NCBI GenBank assembly: GCA_030844895.1
Contig: CM061223.1
Span: 33,947,435-34,011,434, forward strand
DNA from: Ambrosia x helenae
Lineage: Eukaryota; Streptophyta; Magnoliopsida; Asterales; Asteraceae
DNA length: 64,000 bases
Direction: 5' to 3'
The notes under the pieces were generated by a model that did no database searches, had not been told where the DNA came from, and saw only the letters and a program-made list of their open reading frames with translations. Shown here one piece after another: positions 59,181-64,000 of the stretch; positions within the stretch are counted from its first letter, which is position 1, and each line of letters begins with the position of its first letter. A program made the position numbers and the translations under genes.

Positions 59181-59837
59181 CTATACAGAGTGTTTGCCAA
59201 TATCTTATAATAGTATATTAGCATTTTAAATTACTTGTACGATAATTTTATCAAAAATAATGAAGTTGATACATGATTATATTAAACACCATTCAAAATC
59301 TTTACCCCTAAAAAATAATTAAAAAATGGTGTAACAGTAACTAATGGTATTTAAACAGGAAATTAACATAAGAAAATTGTGTCATTATCACTTTGCAAGT
59401 TTGTAGGTAAAACGTTGCTAGCTTTATAAAGTTGAGATCTATTATTGTTTTAGGAAACAGGAAACATCTGTAGTTTGTTGCTATAAGGCCACATGTAGTG
59501 GCTCGCCAAATTTAGCGTCCCCCACCACATGAAATTATTTTATTGGGTCAGCCAAAAAGAGAAGGATTTCACGCCCATTTTCCTGTGAAGTATTTCACGC
59601 CCAAACTCATTTTAGAGTAAAAACGCCCCTGGGGCGGTGTAGCTCGCAAATGTGGCGCGAATTAGCCCATTTAGCGCCCATTTCCACTACCAGTACGGGT
59701 GGTCTAACTAAGAACCAATTCATGTGGCGCGAATTAGCCCATTTAGCGCCCATAATAATTAATAATAAAATTACATAAAAAACCTAGAAAATAAAAAAAC
59801 ATAAAAAATCCAAATGAAACACCTAAAAAATCTACAT
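59181..59837. other. region downstream of the Harbinger pseudogene
   Basis: No gene is seen. GGCGCGAATTAGCCCATTTA occurs twice (about 59654 and 59724), and words such as ACGCCCCTGGGGCGGTG near 59622 suggest the end of a Harbinger-type element, but exact ends could not be fixed. Confidence 0.45.
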
Positions 59838-60568
59838 GTTATATTTTTCCATGATCTCGCGCTTCATTTTTAACGTCATCTCTAACTCTTGACCGGTGAG
59901 GCGATCGACGGACATAGCGAGAAATTTCATATCTTCGCGCTTTTCTTTCATACTCAATTTTCTTTCAAAGGCTTCGCGAATGCTTATTTTCTCCTCGAGC
60001 CTTTGTTGTTGAATCGTATTGAATTGAGTGATGTTGGCATTTAAATCGGCCAACTCACCGGTGTAAACACATTTGCCCGATCCAGAACCCAAACCCGAAG
60101 CAGGGGATTTTTGTGCCCTCTTTTTTGACTTATCTCGACCGGGTGGGCGACTCAATTTCTTGTCGAACTCGTCATCATCCAAGTTAATTTCCTCCAAGTT
60201 TTCACAACCAACCGAACGGTTATGAGATTAATTTGTTTTCGTCCTTTTTGACGAATCGGTTGCAGAGGGGACGTTCGCCCATTTTTAATGGTTTTTCGCG
60301 ACTTCCTAACAATGCAAAAACTTGAAGTCCATGCCCTTCTCGTCACGATACGCTTTTAGCGCGTTGGTGACGTAGTCGCCGTCCGTTTCACCACTTCTTG
60401 AATTGTTTCTTGCGTAATAATAATGCTCCTTGAACACATTCATTGCCTTGTTTATCTCGGTCCACTTGGACGAGAGACTATCATTTGCTCGATAGAACTC
60501 TCGATCCATTAACTTATGGAACGAACTGTTTATCTCGATCCAAAAGTCAATTTTGTGGCGATTATTTC
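59838..60568 (-). pseudogene. PIF/Harbinger accessory ORF (Myb-like, NAM-associated C-terminal domain), nonsense-ridden
   Basis: The exon begins after acceptor-like TTTTTTTGTAG (60569-60579) and stays in one frame to the stop at 59838. It reads FWIEINSSFHKLMDREFYRA, SLSSKWTEINKAMNVFKEHY, NALKAYRDEKGMDFKFLHC, then IREAFERKLSMKEKREDMKF and a helical end. This is the plant protein that accompanies Harbinger transposase and binds its ends, often mislabelled GST T3-like. Three in-frame stops (near 60306, 60287 and 60230) break it. An upstream exon is not identified and no transposase is present. Confidence 0.78.
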
Positions 60569-60579
60569 CTACAAAAAAA

Positions 60580-61564
60580 AGTGTTCATTAGTCAATAGTC
60601 ATACATAAAAATATACATTTTTAACAGCATATATTATGTTTACAAAGTATTAGAAATACCTTGAGCCGAGGATGTGGAGTTTATATATAAAAATTGTGAG
60701 GTTTAAATAATAAATTTTTTGTTTAACCATTGATGGCCAAACGGTCATATTTTAATTTTTTTTAATAATCAACGTTCAACAGCAGCAGGTCCAACCCAAT
60801 AGTCCCACCCAATCGATGCCCTCCACGTGCCTTTCCTCCCTCCCCCAACGCCAGTGGAAAACTCCCAACTCATGTGGGCATAACGTCGGTCCACGCCATT
60901 GTGGGATGGTGTAGATGTGCTTGAAGGCCCTTTCCCGCCCCTTATCCCCCCCCCCCACACACACACATAATCCGTGCACTCTAAGATTATCAGGTGTGGT
61001 GGAGGACTGGAGGGTAGTCTTGGAAGGACTACCCGCCATGTCAGCAAAAAATGGGCCCCTTGTATTTAGACAAGATGAGGACTATCCAAGGTTGTGGAGG
61101 TGATCCTCCATGAGTAGTCCTCCACTCCTATTAGTCCAGCCTTTTATTTTTTTTTAATTCTAAATTATAAATAATAAAAAATCACATTTATATACTTCTA
61201 GCTATTGTGCATGCCCCTTCTCAAACCGTCTGTGTCTCTCTCGTTCACATCTCCGACAACATCTTAACACCTCCGATGACCATCATCTTCATCAGCATTC
61301 ACCGGAGCCGCACACCACATCTCCGGCAACATCTTAACACGACAACCAATCATTATCACAACACCTCCGGTGACAATTTTTTTTAATTGGGATGGAAAAC
61401 AGGGGGATTGGAGAGGGGCCCGATCTTAACACAACAACCAATCATCATCACCGTTTTGAACGTCTGGATTTGGACGGTTTGGATGCGATTGGGCTGTCGG
61501 GGCTCTGTAGGACGGTCATAGACGGTGAGGTCGGCCCGAAGCCGACCCCCACACCTGATAGTCT
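60580..61564. other. gene-free stretch, probably Harbinger flank and simple repeats
   Basis: A C-run and (CA)n lie at 60947-60967. GC-rich words near 60780-60930 (CCTCCACGTGCCTTTCCTCC, AACGCCAGTGG) look like Harbinger subterminal DNA. The several overlapping frames on both strands have no family match. Confidence 0.4.
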
Positions 61565-62440
61565 AAGGAGATTCATGGGGAAATATAGGGAAAAGAAGTG
61601 GGACTTACATATGGTCTTTATTGACTTTGAAAAGGTGTACGATAGTGTGCCACGTAGTCTGATCGAGGATAGTTGGAGGATAGAGGTGTTCCTATGAAGT
61701 ATATAGACTTAATTATGGATATGTATGTTAAGACTCTAACTAGTGTGTGTGCAATGGTAGGGGATACTAACTTCCACCCTGTGAAGGTAGGACTCCATCA
61801 AGAGTCTGCTTTAAGTCTTTTTTTTTTTTTTTGCAGTCATACCGGATGAGTTGTCAAAGTCAATTCAAGATCCATTTCGTGGTTCTTGGTATTTTGTTAA
61901 TTGCAGAGGATAAACATAGCCTTAATGCGAGGTTAGAGGAGTGACGAGCAGCTGTAAAGGGCAAGGTTTAAGGATTGGTAGTTATAAGAATGAGTATCTT
62001 TACTGTGATTTTAGGGCGGCTACCAATGACGAGGATACTCACGTCACCATTGGGGGTCAGGTAAATTAAAAAGAAAGTTTTATAAGGTTGCAGTTAGACC
62101 TGGTATGTTATATAGTATAGATTGTTGGGCTATCAAGAAGACACATGCATGTAGTTGGAGGTAGTTAAGATGAGGATATTGAGGTGGGTGGGTGGGCACA
62201 CTAGGTTGAACAAGATAAAAAAAATGAGCTTTTAGAGAAAAACTAGAGGTGGCTAGTATATCGGATAAGATTAGTGAGGGGATGAGAGGTTGAGATGGTT
62301 TGGTAATATCAGGAGGAGACAAATGACAGCCATGGTTAGAATCAAGAAAGTACTCTTACTGTGGAGGGAAAAGGAGTAGAAGTAGGCTGAAACTGACTTG
62401 AATCTCTAAAGAACCCCATAGGTATCGCATATCTAATTTA
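61565..62440 (+). mobile_element. RTE-type LINE reverse transcriptase, degenerate copy
   Basis: KYREKKWDLHMVFIDFEKVY (61587-61646) matches the RT palm of the 1-778 copy almost word for word. GDTNFHPVKVGLHQESALS follows near 61760. The FADD box is destroyed by a T run and deletion near 61818. GLRIGSYKNEYLYCDF is near 61965-62010, then the C-terminal text around 62180-62370 (ILRWVGGHTRLNK-like). Multiple frameshifts and stops make this an old copy. Confidence 0.82.
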
Positions 62441-62509
62441 TTAATAATATGATAAGTTATAAAGAATGTATATTAACTAACATTGAATCTGTAAAGAACC
62501 CTATAGGCA

Positions 62510-62780
62510 GACATGGACAAACCGTTTTTTTTTTTTTTCAAACTGGTCCGGGTTCTAGGGTCGATAAAAAATCGGTTTTTCCCAAAAACCGGTCCGATTC
62601 CCAAACCGGTTTTAATAGTGGAACTAACCCTATGATTGGAACCGGGTTCGAAAACGGTTTGTATAAAAAAACCGGTATTAGAAACCGGTAAAAAACCAGT
62701 TTTTGGGTCCTGGGTTCACATCGATTTAAAAACCGGTTTTTTAACCAAAACCGGTTTCCCACCCCATCTACTCTCCAAAT
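62510..62780. repeat. AACCGGTTT-rich palindromic repeat
   Basis: More than ten words of the type AAACCGGTTTT or ACCGGTCC lie in about 270 bp, after GGCAGACATGGACAAACCG. This composition is known from small hAT-type MITEs, but no second end or target duplication was found. Confidence 0.55.
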
Positions 62781-62938
62781 ACCAAACCCAAACCATATCC
62801 GACTTGGTAGGTGTAACATTACGCATTTATACTTGTACGTTACATATCATCATTAATAAAAACGTCAAGTTCCATTATTATTGTTCGCATTTTATTATTA
62901 TTGTGGAATTTTTGGAACCCTTATACTATAAATAATAC

Positions 62939-62941
<3 letters not shown>

Positions 62942-62974
<33 letters not shown>
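62942..62974. repeat. (AT)n microsatellite
   Basis: About 16 AT units at the tail of a minus-strand SINE-like block. Confidence 0.95.
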
Positions 62975-62977
<3 letters not shown>

Positions 62978-63076
62978 TAAATAACAAAAAAATAGTGCTT
63001 GGGCCGGGACTCGAACCCGCGCCCCAAGCCGGTTCATATACACACACCAACACAACCATCTGATCTACCCATGTTT
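62975..63076 (-). mobile_element. tRNA-derived SINE-like block, minus strand
   Basis: Minus-strand reading gives an A-box-like TAGATCAGATGGTTGTG, then a B box CGGGTTCGAGTCCCGG (core 63007-63017), then a T/A-rich tail running into (TA)n. The spacing is too loose and the ends lack an acceptor stem, so it is not a tRNA gene. Confidence 0.6.
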
Positions 63077-63480
63077 CTTGTTCTAAAACCCACCTCTTTA
63101 TTATTATATCACGAATTCAAATCATCCCAGTTGACTTGGAAAGTCAACTGTGATCAACGACTTACCATAAATCAAGCAATTTACTCGTAATTGATCATGG
63201 ATTGACTTGGGATCGTGATTACCGGCCTATTATGAGTCATACACACGTCACTTACCAATCAATTCTTACCAATTTTGCTTATTGACGCGTCAAACATTCA
63301 AGTCGAAGTCAAACATACCAATTCAGTGATTCAGACCCCAACACTATAAATTGGACACCTCTGGACCATCACAACTCGCCACTCATTCTTTCTCAACCTC
63401 CAATTTCTATAAACAATCCTCTGTTCTTGGATTTCTGATCGTGTATTGACTTCGGCATTTGACTGATCAATCCAGTATCA
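63077..63480. other. gene-free stretch with a possible promoter
   Basis: TATA-like CTATAAATT at 63345-63353 is followed by a C-rich leader-like stretch (CACTCATTCTTTCTCAACC), resembling an LTR or gene promoter. No ORF follows. Its owner is unknown. Confidence 0.35.
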
Positions 63481-63532
63481 AAACATGTTTGTAAGTCTGA
63501 TTTTTTTGATGGGATTTATTGTTCGGCATCCG

Positions 63533-63571
63533 CACAACATTAACCCTAAGGTTAATTGGGTTAATGTTGTG
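63533..63571. repeat. perfect 14-bp inverted repeat (hairpin)
   Basis: CACAACATTAACCC (63533-63546) and GGGTTAATGTTGTG (63558-63571) are exact complements around an 11-base loop. Confidence 0.9.
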
Positions 63572-63676
63572 TGAATTGCCCAATTGGAAAATCTAGGGCT
63601 CGAATATTCAAATTGGGGAAGAACATTGATTTTCCTTATGTTATTTATTTTATACGAACTGAAACCAAACACAACC

Positions 63677-63790
63677 ACTGGTCTGGACCAAGTGGTTGTG
63701 CCTGGTGTTCTCAGACCAACCCACGCGGGTTCGATCCATGGCAGCTGCATTCTTTTTCTTTTGTTTTGTTTTTCTTTAAAAACAAACAAA
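63677..63790 (+). mobile_element. tRNA-derived SINE-like block, plus strand
   Basis: A-box-like GGACCAAGTGGTTGTG followed by B box CGGGTTCGATCC (core 63728-63737) and a T-rich, then A-rich tail. The target duplication is not resolved. Confidence 0.6.
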
Positions 63791-64000
63791 CTTTAAATAT
63801 ATATTACTTATATTTTATAAATTCATTTTAAAATATTAAAACACTTTTAATAATTCTACAAAAATTATTTTGTGTTAATCTAATGAAAAAGTTTAACATA
63901 CAATTTTTAGTTTTCAAAAATTTATTTATTTAATATATATAATAAATAAATCAAATTTATTCCATTTTATTTATAAAATTCTATAAAAATATCAAAACAA
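63791..64000. other. AT-rich edge of the window
   Basis: Very AT-rich, with no feature seen. Confidence 0.5.

Noticed and set aside
62996..63076. tRNA gene
   Set aside because: It has A- and B-box-like words but no acceptor stem or cloverleaf; better read as a SINE.
63677..63760. tRNA gene on the plus strand
   Set aside because: Same reasoning: a B box with a T/A-rich tail and no foldable tRNA body.

Overview
This window is nuclear DNA of a flowering plant. Intron-bearing plant genes (a heavy-metal-associated isoprenylated protein and an SnRK1 beta subunit) sit among layers of plant retrotransposons. The Sirevirus, Gypsy-type LTR and RTE-LINE families look to me like those of a daisy-family (Asteraceae) eudicot. 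That placement is inference from remembered family resemblance, not from a search. No bacterial, organellar, rRNA or CRISPR sequence was seen.

Layout. 1-778 (minus): the reverse transcriptase of an RTE-type LINE, still open and running off the left edge. 1368-3970 (plus): a five-exon HIPP gene with two HMA metal-binding domains and a C-terminal CaaX box. 6853-15591: a complete but decayed Ty1/copia element with a GGGAT target duplication; its gag is split by a minus-strand solo LTR. 16070-23458: a PIF/Harbinger-like MITE (TAA target duplication). It was itself split by a 6.3-kb non-coding LTR element (16440-22738, AAAAC duplication) whose LTR family is the same as that solo LTR. The flanks of these insertions form one copy of a duplicated ~1.1-kb segment. 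The second copy (25843-27405) lacks all of them and so serves as an empty-site control.

27916-31583 (minus): a four-exon SnRK1 regulatory beta subunit with N-myristoylation glycine, CBM48 glycogen-binding domain and C-terminal ASC domain; it looks intact. 32.3-33.2 kb: two SINEs with clean target duplications. 33894 to about 35230: an LTR-like fragment. From about 35.2 to 56669: an old, gutted Sirevirus-type copia element (outer). It carries a 2.6-kb solo LTR (38860-41485, GGTAC duplication) and a young, nearly intact 12.8-kb Sirevirus (inner, 41607-54422, minus strand, GTTAC duplication). The inner element has gag, pol and a third ORF. 56670 to the right edge: a dead reverse-transcriptase relic, a non-autonomous MULE with a 141-bp GA tract, a Harbinger accessory-protein pseudogene, a second RTE LINE fragment and two tRNA-type SINEs.

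Most interesting signal: each Sirevirus has its own palindrome just upstream of the LTR TATA box, and half-sites of that same palindrome are scattered through its leader. The motif is TGCGYACTT in the inner element and GTTCTCGG in the outer. In the inner element the whole palindrome-plus-TATA module is repeated inside the element, upstream of the third ORF, where it could act as a second promoter.
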